64,000 bases of DNA from Siphonodentalium dalli (lineage: Eukaryota; Mollusca; Scaphopoda; Gadilida; Siphonodentaliidae), in NCBI GenBank assembly GCA_032622095.1, contig CP136066.1, positions 170,634,664 through 170,698,663 of the forward strand, given 5' to 3'. A program made the translations under genes and the position numbers. The notes beneath the pieces are model-generated. The model did no database searches, was not told the origin of the DNA, and saw nothing but the letters and a program-made list of their open reading frames with translations. Positions 44,689-56,230 of the stretch are shown one piece after another (within the stretch, counting starts at the first letter, position 1; each line of letters begins with the position of its first letter).

Positions 44689-45417
44689 ACTGATGACTGA
44701 CATTTTGAACTAGTTCGTTGGTGTCTTGAGATAATTGATTAAAAGAGCGTTCGTGAGTTTCTTATGTGTCATTCCATATTATCACTGACATGGGGATAGG
44801 GAGAAGTGGATGGTAATCGACCGCACTGATGGTAAAAAATTCCAACTAGTTAAAAAGAGACACAAGGCAGTCGCAGTGGGTTCAAGTAAATGTGGAAAAT
44901 AAAATAAAAATATTTAATAAATATAACAAAATTAATTAACATGGAAAAAGTATTTTTTATTATCAATACTGATAACTCCGATGACGATGTATAGCATGTT
45001 GGCACCATTCTTTTGTAAACAGTACTGTTACACGCCAGTCATCCCATACATATCGCCAAATGGAGTAGCTAATCAAATGTTAAGTCGAAATTTTTTTTGG
45101 TTTAATTTATTGTTGTTACCATTTGTAAATTGATCTTAATTTGCTGATCTGTTTACATAACATATGTTTTAACATGTGACATCTCATCATTGGATGACTG
45201 CATATAGACAGTAATGTGGATATTTCCAACAACAAATATTGAGAAAATAAGACTTTTGATCTTTCATATCGGACTCGGGGGGGGGGGGGGGGGTCAACAT
45301 TCGAAGTTGGACATACGCAGAAAAGATAACTTATAAACACACCCATACACGCCGGAACCACATATATTAATGTTAAGAACAGTTGTTCCGGGGATAAATT
45401 AGCTTGGTAAATACGTT

Positions 45418-45579
45418 ACTCAAGGAACGACTTGCAGATCGATTGGGATCATTGGATTTTGACCGGCAGAGTAATTAAATAAAGTGTGTGAATCCCAAAA
45501 TGATTCAAACGAACTTTGTTTAACTACCCTGCCGGTCAAAACCAATGACCCCAATCAACCAGCAAGTCATTCCTTATAA
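45418..45579. repeat. intergenic hairpin inside Harbinger, ~60-bp arms
   Basis: CAAGGAACGACTTGC, TTGGGATCATTGG and TTTTGACCGGCAGAGTA in the left arm pair with TA.CCTGCCGGTCAAAA, CCAATGACCCCAA and GCAAGTCATTCCTT in the right arm. The centre is about 38 bp. It sits between the 3' ends of the convergent genes. It could limit read-through, or be a MITE that landed in the element. Confidence 0.75.
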
Positions 45580-45805
45580 TCATATATCAGTACATGTTAA
45601 TATTAGTCATTTGAAAAATATTTCAAAACTACCAAAACAATTGTCAAGAGTTCAATGACACCTACATTTAAGCAGCGAAATATTTACATATGGCATATTA
45701 CTGGGACTACACGACTATACACATAAACCGCACACATTATAAAACATATTTTATAGTTTAATCTCATTAAATCGAGTGTTGAATTTTGCAAGCACATAAT
45801 AATTA

Positions 45806-47427
45806 TTACTCAATAAGACTCCACTGAAAAGGGAGCGCACCCTCATAAAAAAAAAAGTCACTGAGTTCGTCCCTCACTTCACGAGCATCGACATTCGGAA
45901 CAGTTGTCGAATCTCCAATATCTCCAGTTGCAGTCAACTGTGCATTATGTTCAGCATATCGTAAACATCCGCTCTGCGAAACACCTAAATCCGCATCCTT
46001 CCCAAGAAAATTGTGAAGAGCAATGCATGCACGGACTACCCGATTCACGTTATCGGTGTCCAACTGTATGGACCCTAGAAGTATTCTAAATCTAGCCACC
46101 AAAACACCAAATGCACACTCGACGGTCCTACGTGCCCTCGAAAGTCGGTAATTGAAAACTTTCTGATCACCAATGGCTGTTCGATGGGGATACGGCTTCA
46201 TTAGGTGATTGCTTAATGCGAAAGCGTCATCACCAACAAGGAAATACGGTATGCTCAGTGTTCTGTTAGGACTGGAAAGTGGACTAGCATCTGGGAAGTT
46301 CTGCTGTATATCACACATCCCACTGTCCTTGAAAATGCCACCATCAGCACTACTCCCTGGTGATCCCAGATCATAACATATAAATTTTCCCGTTGCATCA
46401 ACTACAGCCATCAGAACAATGCTCTCGTAGTCCTTATAGTTCCGATGATCGCATGCACTGTCAGACGGCCTCCGAATTTCAATGTGTTTCCCATCGATTG
46501 CACCCAAGCAATGAGGAAACTGCCACATTTTGTCAAAGTTATCTGCGTGGAGCAACCACTCTTGCTTGTTTTCGGGCATTCTCAAGAAATCTCCCTGTAG
46601 AGTGTCGTAAATAGCATCACAAACTTCCGGAATAAACGCACCAATGGTTGATCTGGCGATTCTGGAAGTGAAGTGTAGACTTGTGTACGTTTCCCCTGTA
46701 GCAAGAAATCTGAGTGTTGTGGCAAGTTTTTCATATGGAGTCAACGCTGATCTCATAACTGTATCTTGTTTCGCAATCAATGGGGTCACTTTTTGCAATA
46801 CGGTATGGAACTCCGACTTGTTCAGCCTGAAGAAAAAAGAAAACACCATGTAAAGTAGCTCATAACATATTTTGACAAATTATCACCCCCTCCCATATGC
46901 AATCATAGAATGGGCCATATTTTATACGCTGAAAACGACGCAGAAGACACAGACGCCGAAAACACAGAATGCCAAAATAACTTTACTGCAAATACGCATT
47001 CTCACCCAAGAACATTCGCACGATGCGTTGTAATGTATAGGCCCCCGGTGGCACTGGAACTATGTACATCATGGGACTGTGGCACCAGCCATCAACTCAC
47101 CCTATAATATATTTTATATTGTCCACCCATGTGAAATGGTTATGTCTCAATAGTAATACTCTCCTGGTAATATGCACCTATCAACATAAACATTTATATT
47201 TACCTCGTGAAGTTGGTGAATTCTTTCTCATCCGCGTCTTCTAATTCCTGCAGTAGACTGTGAGAAATTCCATACCGGTTCCGTTCTAGGGTGGAGTTCA
47301 TTGGTTTTGTCCAGCACTTACGATTTAGATGTCGTTTTGTTCGTTCCAGTTCTCCCAATAGTAACGTGCCCAGACCCACAAGGGCCAACAACGTATCATC
47401 ATTCGACCGTACATGTGAACGCGACAT
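45806..47427 (-). CDS. PIF/Harbinger transposase (DDE nuclease, HARBI1-like)
   Basis: Two exons on the minus strand: 47427-47204 and 46826-45806. The splice sites are AG|GTAAAT and TTTCTTCAG|GCTGAA; the intron falls within an Arg codon. The product is 414 residues. The N-terminus contains LEDADEKEFTNFTR joined to LNKSEFHTVLQKVTPLI, the usual pre-catalytic helical region. The DDE_4 nuclease has its first Asp in CLGAIDGKHIEI, second in YFLVGDDAFAL and Glu in RRTVECAFGVLVARFRIL. The open frame extends upstream of 47427 but without an ATG. Length and motifs are complete for the family, which cuts and joins at 3-bp targets. It should act in the nucleus with the partner protein. Confidence 0.93.
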
Positions 47428-47754
47428 AACACTTATAACTGATCGCAATGTTTGACCCACTTTTATATATGCTGAGAAATTACACCGGTGATTTGTTCTT
47501 AGTAAGAACAATCATGACTGTTGACAGAAACAAGGTATTCATTAAGTTATCAAGTGGACTTGTGTGTTAGCATTAAAATATAACATTGCGTGTTGAGTAA
47601 AGATCAACAACGACAAGACATTCGGTTAGATAAATCATTGAGATGTCGATCTCGACGCTGATAGAGCTTGGAAAAGACTCATTGTGTGAATGTGCGGCGG
47701 GCGACATGGCTCACTATGGCACAGAAATATGACGACCAAGTGTCACCAATATTG

Positions 47755-47815
47755 CACCATAATTAATTGTCACACCTACTATGCCATCGAAACTGTGATA
47801 CGTGTGTCCGCAGCC
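47755..47815. repeat. Harbinger right terminal inverted repeat (outer part)
   Basis: CACCATAATTAATTGTCACA ... CGTGTGTCCGCAGCC is the complement of 43315-43375 with one mismatch. Beyond this the complementarity continues less perfectly to about 47670 (GGCGGGCGACATGGCTCAC against the left-end GTCATGTCGCCCACC). Confidence 0.92.
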
Positions 47816-48694
47816 ATTGTCTCAGTTATTGACCGGTCAGCTGTTACCAGTAAACATAGAACTACGAAGAACTCACCGCGCAGAGATTCTCTGAAAGCTC
47901 TCTGATAATTTTGAAAAACACTGTTTTTATAAACCCCACTGTTTCATAACAACCGCGAAATGTGGTGTTTGCTAATTTGCATAATTGTGTGTTTTTTATT
48001 TGCAATTTGAGCACGCTATGTATAAATGGTGTTATCACAGACACATATCTGTTATAAGGTGTAATATTCATATTGGACCTTTTTATATCAATAATAAAGA
48101 CCGTGGGACAAATATATAAACCTTATTATGTAGTTGGTATGCTGCAGACAATTGCACATACGATGTACATACGTTACAACTACGTTTATATACTAGATCA
48201 AATAGCCACTCTTTGCTGTTTATCAATTGATTATTTCTTTTCTTCAATACATTCATCAGACTTCAGAGAATACCCATATATTGCGTAACGATCTGTGACA
48301 GATATCAATTTCTTTTTGCACTACCACAACGTGTTAGTTCCACATTATAGCATTCTGGAAATTAACACGTCTGTCGGCGTCTTCACGCTCATTTGAAACG
48401 AAACCGAACATTTCGCTGCATGGCAACTCAACTTCGAAATTGCTTTACTCCTCTTTCCGTGAACCGATTTCCACAATGCAACCAGCAAACTGACCGGAGA
48501 ATATCTGCGCAAATGACGGGTATGTTAATTGATCCAGATTATGAATGTTTTATTTTCTAAATAGCGATGATTCCAACATAAAATTAACTTTTCGAACTGG
48601 ATTAAAGAATATATGCGCACATTTATGCCTGCTATTAAGGAGGTTCGTGTGTACTCCATTGTCAGATAACAAAACAATTATCACCCTTGTTTTC

Positions 48695-48806
48695 GTGAGA
48701 CACGGGGATTTGTCGCCGCTCTCGACCTGGAATGTCACCCTCGGGCCTGGTGGCCCTCGGGTGACATTCCAGGTCTCGAGCGGGCGACAAATCCCCCGTG
48801 TCTCAC
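48695..48806. repeat. 112-bp hairpin in F unit 1
   Basis: GTGAGACACGGGGATTTGTC, GCCGCTCTCGACCTGGAATG and TCACCCTCGGGCC pair with GGCCCTCGGGTGA, CATTCCAGGTCTCGAGCGGG and CGACAAATCCCCCGTGTCTCAC. The loop is only a few bases. The G+C content is much higher than that of the surroundings. Confidence 0.9.
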
Positions 48807-49801
48807 TCAATCGCGGGCGATAACTGTATATTGTTATCCTTCATCACATTTCATCCCATTTTCCTCTCTTCTGATTGGCTGAGAGTGCGTCACATGGCGG
48901 GCCGTAAATCACCTTATTACCCTCGAGGGTAACATTGTCTCAGTTATTGACCGCTCAGCTATTACCAGTAAACATAGAACTACGAAGAACTCAACGTGCA
49001 GAAACACTCTCACAGCTCTCTAACAATTTTCGAAAACACTGTTTTTATAAACCCTACTGTATCATAACAACCGCGAACTGTGGTGTTTGCTAATTTGCAT
49101 AATTGTGTGTTTTTTTAGTTGCAATTAAAGCACGCTATGTATAAATGGTGTTATCGCGGACACAAATCCGTTATAATGTGTAATGTTCCTATTGGACATT
49201 TTTATATCAATAATAAATACCGTGGAACAAATAGATAAACCTTATTATGCAGTTGGTGTGTGCTGCAGGCAATCGCACATACGATGTACATACGTTACAG
49301 ATACGTTTATGTACTATAGTTCAAATAGCCACTCTTTACTGTTTATCAATTGACTATTTCTTTTCTTCGATACATTCCTCAGACTTCAGAGAATACCCGT
49401 ATGTTGCGTAACAATCTGTGACATATGTCAATTTCTTTTTGCACTACTACAGCAACGTGTTAGTTTCACATTTTAGCAATTTGGAAATGAACACGTCTGT
49501 CAGCGTCTTCACGGCCATTTGAAACGAAACCGAACATTTCGCTGCATGGCTACTCAACTTCGAAATTGCTTTACTCATCTTTCCGTGAACCGATTTCCAC
49601 CATGCAACCAGCTGCGCAAATGACGGGTCTGTCAATTGATCCAGATTATGAATGTTTTATTTTCTAAATAGCGATGATTCAAACATAAAATTAACTTTTC
49701 GAACTGAATTAAAGAATATATGCGCGCATTTATGCCTGCTATTAAGGAGGTTCGTGTGTACTCCTTTGTCAGATAACAAAACAGTTATCACCCTTGTTTT
49801 C

Positions 49802-49912
49802 GAGAGACACGGGGATTTGTCGCCGCTCTCGACCTGGAATGTCACCCTCGGGCCTGGCGACCCTCGGGTGACATTCCAGGTCTCGAGCGGGCGACAAATC
49901 CCCGTGTCTCAC
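49802..49912. repeat. hairpin in F unit 2
   Basis: Same hairpin as at 48695 with a slightly different loop (GGCCTGGCGACCC). The arms are conserved between units, including GACCTGGAATGTCACCCTCG and its complement. Confidence 0.9.
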
Positions 49913-49930
49913 TCAATCGCGGGCGATAAC

Positions 49931-50554
49931 TGTATATTATTTTAATGTATGGTGTGAACATGTACAATAGCGCTAGTTGAGCTATCTCCCACGAAAACAT
50001 CGGATAGTGGCCAAAGAATGTGGCCGACCAAGTCTCGGTCCGATAAAACGGCCATGAGACCTGGTCCGGAACGCGGCAATGATACCGGACAGAGTCTTGT
50101 TCGACCAATGGTTTTCGCCGGTCTCCGATGGTTTCAGGGAAGATATCTCCGCTGTCGCAGACCCAACACAGTTGATACATATATAATCATGTGGGGACTT
50201 GTTATCGCAATACAAAAATTCTACTATTTGACTTTATTTTGTCTCTGTTATTCGATTTCTTACCAGAGTTTGGAGAAATTATCAATTTGAGGAGTATAGG
50301 AAAATTGTCTTATATATTGTGCCAGTGTGTGTCAGGGACCTGTGGCCTCCATTACACGAAGAGTAGATACCACGCAGAACAATAAAAATGCATACAACAA
50401 TGTGCAACACTGAACATAACAAGAAAATATAAACATAATTACACTATTATCATTGTATGGCGGAGCACATGCGTGCACCATACACACTCCACTATATATG
50501 TACACTACTGTATACACACGTGTACACATGCACGGGCATGCAGAAATATACGAT
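49931..50554. other. intergenic, no gene recognised
   Basis: Opposed short frames overlap around 49982-50215 and carry no domain. Contains a TACACAC/GTGTGTA-rich patch near 50480-50530. Confidence 0.4.
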
Positions 50555-50670
50555 AATAGCAGTGTGTTTTGAGATGTGTGTTATCTCTTTGAGTTAAAAG
50601 TATGATCGGCAAAGCGAAAAATCATACTTCTAACGAGTTGAGATAACACACATCTCAAAACACACTATTT
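50555..50670. repeat. 116-bp hairpin, ~52-bp arms
   Basis: AATAGCAGTGTGTTTTGAGA, TGTGTGTTATCTC and AAAAGTATGAT pair with ATCATACTTCTAACGAGTTG, AGATAACACACA and TCTCAAAACACACTATT, around a short GC-containing loop (CGGCAAAGCGAAAA). Small bulges only. Confidence 0.88.
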
Positions 50671-51663
50671 TATTGTTGTACATGTAATTATATTATGCCG
50701 ACCGACATCACTTTTGGCCAAATTTATGTCAGTTTTGAGAAAAAAACATTTCATTTCAAATACTTTTTTTTTGGCGGAGTTATGGCCCTTTTGCCATATC
50801 AGTTTTCCTCTAGTGGTCGACCGTTTCTAATCGTATTGCAGGGAAGTTCATGGGTGACTAACTTCCCTCGTTAATACCCATCCTAATAATTAACAAAATA
50901 ACGCAAATATCTGAATGTCATTTGAGATTTTGATTTGTTTCTATTCCCAGCGAATGGCGCATCGTAACGTTAATTTGTTTTACACTTTCACGTAACATTG
51001 AAATTCGTCTGTATATTGCATTTGTGTTTGTTTGCAAGAATAAGTAAATAATAAGCAACATAGTAAACTAAAATAGTGTCACGAAAAGGGAAATTTTGTA
51101 AATTGCTTAAATATTCATTAATGGCTTTTTCGGGGATATTGATACCAAAACTCAATTTCACACGTACTTCCATTGCTATACCGGTTGTACTTAGCTTTTG
51201 AAATCCATGATTACAGAGCAGAAAACCGTTCCAATTTATTTTGAGTTACTGGAAATGAATGGGCGCTGCCAGCAATGATTCGATGTATTCGTACGAACCA
51301 GCCTTGGGTCAGAAGCAAGATTATTTATCTCAAGTTTAAAACGGACATGGTTCTTTTCAATGCCCAAAATTACATAATTAGGTAAGTGGTATCCAAAAAT
51401 ATACCTACACGGAATATTATTCGTCTATATAGTGCTGAAAATACGCCTTTTTTTCTTGCAGTTTTCGATAAATTTGAGGTCGTTTCGTTTGTGTGGGTTT
51501 TTTTTTGTCAGCGGCCATGGAAACATTGCAACTGCTGACCATAGGAAGAATATGTAGAGCGATCGTTGCTCTGAAACGTTTATGGTGTATACTATATACT
51601 TTTGATGATAAAAACGAACAGAAAGCAATTAATGTATGCATTTTTAATTACATGCAGTTCCAT
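50671..51663. other. intergenic, no gene recognised
   Basis: Contains a scrap of the satellite-like motif (GGAGTTATGGCCCTTTTGCC at 50777). Short frames at 51417-51641 overlap on both strands. Nothing else. Confidence 0.4.
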
Positions 51664-53459
51664 GTTAAGATAATTATAATAATAATAATGATGGAGCTTA
51701 TATAGCGCCTATCCCTGCGAGGGCCCTATAAGCGCTTCACATTATTACCCCAGCTGTTGAGGAATGCTCTTGCTTACACTTACCCAACAACCAGTTCCCT
51801 ATTTCTCGTTTAGGTACGACGATGGGAAAATCCTTGCAGTTATAAAAGCATTGTATAATAACCTGAAACTCTGTATTCGCACGAAAACGCACGAATCAAG
51901 CTTCATCAACAGTAGTGTGGGCCTAAAACAGGGAGACAACTTATCACCTCTGCTATACGCCCTATACGTCAACGATATCGAAAGCTCACTGAAAAAATCA
52001 GGTTATAATGGTATAGATATATCAGATTTCGACAGCGAGTTTTACATAAAGCTCTTTATCCTGATATATGCGGACGATACTGTCCTACTGGCACATTCAG
52101 CCGGCGATCTCCATTATGCCCTTCACAAATTCTCTAACTACTGTAAGCAGTGGAAACTAGATATCAGCGTAACAAAAACTAAAGTACTAATATTTGGAAG
52201 AAACTGCAAGAAAAAACATAATAATATTTTTAAAATCGGCAACAATAACATTGAAACAGTGAAAGATTATACATATTTAGGAACTACCTTCCATAGAAAT
52301 GGCTCCTTCTCTCTTGATAGAAACATGCGCTGCGAAAGAGCTAAAAAAGCGATGTACGCATTACTTAATAAGAAGAGATCCAATAGCTTAACTGTAGAGA
52401 GCACACTCGAAGTTTACGAAAAATCAATTGTCCCGATTCTAACATACGGAGCAGAGATTTGGTCATTCGAAAATCAATCCTGCTTCCAGAAAATAGAACT
52501 ATGGTTTCTAAAATTTTTGCTTAATCTGAAAAAATCTACACCTTCAGCATTCGTGTATGGGGAACTGGGAATATTCCCCATCACTATGAAAATCAAATTA
52601 AGAAATTTAACGTACTGGGGAAAACTTATACAAATGAACTTCAATAGGCTACCATTTATACTGTATTATATATTACTCACTTATTACAACTCATCTAACG
52701 TTAACAACCCATGGATTGCAAATGTGCATAAACTGTTAAATGAACTTGGAATGGGGGGTATATGGATCAACCACACATTATCTAGTCTCGACAGATTTAA
52801 GAAGTCGGTCAAGTGTAGGCTGGAAGACCAATTCATTCAAGAATGGAGAGGTACAATGTGTAATTCAAATAAGTATGCCTTTTACAGAATTATAAAACAC
52901 GACTTCACCAAAGAGAAATTCCTCTCTTTCGTGAAAAACGACACCGTCCAAATACTTCTGAAATTTCGTACCCGCAACCACCACTTACCAATCGAATCTG
53001 GTTCATGGATTAACTCAGATTATTCCGATAGACTATGTACTCTATGCGGTACAAATATAGGGGACGAATTCCACGTAATATTGCAATGCCCGTGTTTAAA
53101 AGACTTGCGAGTCAAATACATACACAAATATTATTATTGTCGACCAAATACCATCAAATTAAGTGAACTTTTTAACTGTAAACGACATAAAACCTTGAAA
53201 AACCTATCTCTTTTCATTAGACGGGTCCTGATTTTATTCAAAAACTCCTGAGGCATACTATATGCGTAATACATTAAAATCCGACATTTGCACAACCATG
53301 GGCTGTTCTCAATCACCTGTATTATTATAATATGTGTAATTTTCAACGCGCACCACTTTTGTAACTTGCACAGAAATTATATGCACTGTATTCCACCGAG
53401 CTCTATTGTGTCATATTTGACGATTTGAGTGAATAAATAATTGAATTGAATTGAATTGA
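51664..53459 (+). mobile_element. 5'-truncated non-LTR retrotransposon (LINE)
   Basis: The unit holds the C-terminal two thirds of a reverse transcriptase and ends in an ATTGAATTGAATTGAATTGA tail (53431-53459), as expected of target-primed insertion. The 5' side begins inside the RT domain after an AATAATAATAATG patch and a segment TATAGCGCCTATCCCTGCGA GGGCCCTATAAGCGCTTCAC (about 51701-51740) that looks like a separate repeat. No clear target duplication was seen. Confidence 0.85.
51764..53251 (+). CDS. LINE reverse transcriptase, C-terminal part
   Basis: 495 codons open to a TGA. The frame starts within the RT fingers/palm: SSVGLKQGDNLSPLLYALYV is the conserved block before the active site, and LIYADDTVLLAHS contains the YADD catalytic pair. 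Then follow the thumb region (YCKQWKLDISVTKTKVLIFG, YTYLGTTFHRNGSF) and a C-terminal Cys-His motif (LCTLCGTNIGDEFHVILQCP). The upstream part with the first catalytic Asp and the endonuclease is missing. The ATG at 51764 is therefore probably fortuitous. The style fits CR1/L2/Jockey-related LINEs; I do not name a clade. The long intact frame implies recent insertion. Confidence 0.87.
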   Translation: MLLLTLTQQPVPYFSFRYDDGKILAVIKALYNNLKLCIRTKTHESSFINSSVGLKQGDNLSPLLYALYVNDIESSLKKSGYNGIDISDFDSEFYIKLFILIYADDTVLLAHSAGDLHYALHKFSNYCKQWKLDISVTKTKVLIFGRNCKKKHNNIFKIGNNNIETVKDYTYLGTTFHRNGSFSLDRNMRCERAKKAMYALLNKKRSNSLTVESTLEVYEKSIVPILTYGAEIWSFENQSCFQKIELWFLKFLLNLKKSTPSAFVYGELGIFPITMKIKLRNLTYWGKLIQMNFNRLPFILYYILLTYYNSSNVNNPWIANVHKLLNELGMGGIWINHTLSSLDRFKKSVKCRLEDQFIQEWRGTMCNSNKYAFYRIIKHDFTKEKFLSFVKNDTVQILLKFRTRNHHLPIESGSWINSDYSDRLCTLCGTNIGDEFHVILQCPCLKDLRVKYIHKYYYCRPNTIKLSELFNCKRHKTLKNLSLFIRRVLILFKNS

Positions 53460-53544
53460 CGAAGCGAGCGCAGTACAAGTGACCTTGCCCAAGGGTCACA
53501 ACATGGCGCGAGATTTGCGAACTCACGTCGGTGTATTAACACCA

Positions 53545-53935
53545 CGTCTCGGAGGCTGTAACAGATTACAAACACTGATTTATAGATGTCTGTAAAAACA
53601 CTAGTTTGGAGAAAAGATATACACCAGTGAAGGGTACGATAGGGGCTTGAACCAATATCTGTCGCACAGTACCTGACGGGAAACGTTTCATAATGGTGAG
53701 CTCAATATTTAACAAAAGCGGGTTGTTTTGGAAATTAATCTGTCGTAAGCTAGGAATATGCGGTCGATAGCGTTGGCTTCTTTCGAATGTGTTTTGTTTA
53801 TGTATCACCCACACACTTTATGGAGAGAGAAAGCACTTGTCATACACGCGGATAAGTAACTAATTTACGGGTCAATAACACTTTATGAGCACTCTGGTCG
53901 CATAAACCCACTTTAACTACTGGGCTACCACTTCC
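53545..53935. repeat. dispersed direct repeat G, copy 1
   Basis: GGAGGCTGTAACAG, CAAACACTGATTTATAGA, AAAGATATACACCAG, TGTCGCACAGTACCTG, GAGCTCAATATTTAACAAAA, TAGGAATATGCGGTCGATAG, TATGGAGAGAGAAA and TTTACGGGTCAA occur in the same order at 55144-55490. Identity is high but with small indels. ORFs 53566-53814 and 55058-55309 (minus) reflect the duplicated DNA. Confidence 0.85.
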
Positions 53936-55143
53936 ACTGATAACGCAAACATACCTTTTGCGGACATTCCGTTTCCGATACGAGAATTCTGATGAATACG
54001 GATCGGAACATCGTGTTCGAAGTTGTATTTTTGATGACTTCAATGCGTCATTCGAGAACATATAATGCTCGTAGAAATGTAGTTCAGGTATTTATCGACA
54101 TATCTCGATACCGGAAAGTATTTAAAAGCGAATATTAGTAGGTGAAATTTGAGCGCAACACGTACAGTTTTAGATATTGAATCGATTCTGTCGAAGTCAA
54201 CTATAAATTACTCACATATAAATCTTTAGCAATTAGAAGAAAATATTCAAACCTATAATAACATGAGGGGAATATAAGTAATAGTATATAATGGTGTTAT
54301 TATAACTAATAGCTTATCGGTGTCGAAGACTCTCATTGGTAAACAAGAGTAATTTGTTGGCCGGATTAAGAAGCAACATGGGTGCCTTATTGGGAATTCT
54401 AGAGGTTCTCGAAACGATAGTTTATGCACAAAATCGAAGGGTGTAATGTCGAGTGTGGCTCAAACACATTTACCACGGTCGCAAAGATGTCACTGCAACA
54501 AGGAAAATTGTTCTTCGATTTTGAATATCATATTACATTCTTCATACTTCTTCGTTGATAGTTGTTATATATCTGGTGCCAGTTATCAACTCCCTTTCTG
54601 TTTGTACTTGGAACATAATTAATGAAAGTTCGATTATTCCTATGTTGTTACGCCTATTGTAAGGATGCAGGTACAGAGACTACAAATATTGAAGCTGTGG
54701 CGGTCGATAGCGTTTTAGTTAAACATAGTTTATTGCCATTATAGGACATATAAGACAATATGGATTAGAGCACTAGAGTGTTGGACAATAAGGCTTGTCT
54801 AGCTGCGACATATAACACAAGTTCAATATGCAGCAATAAATGACAATGGTTAACAATAGCATATGCTTATGGGGAAATACAGTTAATGTAAATGCACCTG
54901 CGAAAAGAACAAAGAGATGATTTATCTCTTCCCAGAAGTGCTAGCTTCATCAACATAAGTATTTCTATAAATATTTTGACTACTTTTGTGCAATGTTATA
55001 CCAGAAGGAAACAGGCGTAATCGTCTGATATATAAATGGATCTAATTAAAGACATGTTTAGAAGTCCAGAATATTCGAAAAATTTATAGCAAATTTTTGT
55101 CCCGAGTTCAGGTATATTTTGTTCTGGAGAACAAAAACGTTTT
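53936..55143. other. intergenic between repeat G copies
   Basis: AT-rich. The phrase GCGGTCGATAGCGTT near 54699 repeats a word from repeat G, perhaps a scrap of a third copy. No gene recognised. Confidence 0.4.
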
Positions 55144-55490
55144 GGAGGCTGTAACAGAGCACAAACACTGATTTATAGAAGTCTGAAAAAAAAAATAGTT
55201 TGGGGGAAAGATATACACCAGCGAAAGTAATGGGAGGGGATGAAACCAATACCTGTCGCACAGTACCTGGCGGGCAACGTTTCACAATGGTGAGCTCAAT
55301 ATTTAACAAAAGCGGTTTGTTTTGGAAATGAATCTGTCGACAGCTAGGAATATGCGGTCGATAGCGTTGGCTTCTTTCGTGTTTTGTTATGTATCACCCA
55401 CACACGTTATGGAGAGAGAAAACACTAGTCATACACGCGAATAAGTAACTAGTTTACGGGTCAACAACACTTTATGAGCTCTCTGGTCGT
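55144..55490. repeat. dispersed direct repeat G, copy 2
   Basis: Second copy of 53549-53890, in the same orientation, about 1.6 kb downstream. After TTATGAGC.CTCTGGTCG the copies diverge. Confidence 0.85.
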
Positions 55491-56230
55491 ATTCGATCGA
55501 TGAAAGGAAGAAATGCGACAAGATATGAGCGCCACTCATATGGGAGTCTATACGTTCACTACATGTACATGCTAGCAAATTGGGAATGTTAACTTTTGAT
55601 CTCTCTCTCGCATCAGCTTAGTGCTGAATATACATCCAAATTCCATCCTGGGTAACGCGTTTCAACCTGTTACAATGCATTCAAGTTCACACTGAGATAA
55701 TGTCGATGCCGGGACGTGGTTCTGTATGTCAATGCAACCAGCTTCCAAGGTGAACTGTCAATGCCATACTAGTACATGTCTGTGCTAATGACCTACGATT
55801 CAGCACATTTACGCAGATTCGAAATCCGATATCGAATCGGGTGTCTGATATCGATATCGAATCTCGAATCGAATCGATAACGGTGTGGCATGGCATATAG
55901 GTCACAACATTCAGTAGCGAGCTTATTCATATTTTGAACTAAAATACAATAATTACGTGGATATAATTGTACAGAATTTAATTATAACTATGTAATTATT
56001 TAAATTGATTCTGAGTATATGATTGTGCGCAAACTAACTATTCGGTTTGCGGTTAATCGTTATGTTAATCATCTCAAGTACCATTGTTCGCACAATATGA
56101 CCCTTATGTTAGTCAGTTCGCGGCCATACAACAATGGGATCGGGCCATATCGTGACAAAATCAATTAGCAGTTGGTGAACAACGTGACCATGTTCATACT
56201 AACCCGATAACACCTCGATAACACAATTAA
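55491..56230. other. intergenic, ATCGA-rich patch
   Basis: Positions 55817-55882 are made of overlapping GATATCGAATC words. A loosely inverted counterpart (GATTCAGTATCGACACCGAA) occurs at 56870, on the other side of the next MITE. No gene. Confidence 0.4.

Larger units (their letters stand above)
43315..47815. mobile_element. complete PIF/Harbinger DNA transposon (4501 bp)
   Basis: The terminal inverted repeats start GGCTGCGGACACACG. The outer 61 bp (43315-43375 and 47755-47815) differ at one position, and weaker complementarity extends to about 145 bp. The element is flanked by ATT (43312-43314 and 47816-47818). The paralogous repeat at 48934-48936 has a single ATT, which is the empty site. 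It encodes the two proteins expected of the superfamily, a MADF/Myb-like DNA-binding protein (+) and a DDE nuclease (-), convergently arranged. Both frames are open, so it may be recently active or autonomous. A hairpin and a G17 run (45277-45293) lie between the genes. Confidence 0.95.
47816..49930. repeat. repeat F, tandem copies of ~1.1 kb
   Basis: Unit 1 (right part, 47816-48835) and unit 2 (48836-49930) share TCTCAGTTATTGACCG, CAGTAAACATAGAACTACGA, GTGGTGTTTGCTAATTTGCA, GAACCGATTTCCAC.ATGCAA and a terminal hairpin, with an offset of 1107-1120 bp. The left part of unit 1 is at 43228-43314, displaced by the Harbinger insertion. Short minus-strand frames within are duplicated by the repeat and have no domain. 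Confidence 0.88.

Noticed and set aside
47428-47511. Upstream extension of the Harbinger transposase
   Set aside because: The frame is open but begins without ATG; the first ATG is at 47427.
53640-53960. Possible SINE: B-box-like GGTTCAAGCCC and A-box-like TAGCCCAGTAGTT on the minus strand
   Set aside because: The boxes are about 290 bp apart and in a duplicated segment without a SINE tail.
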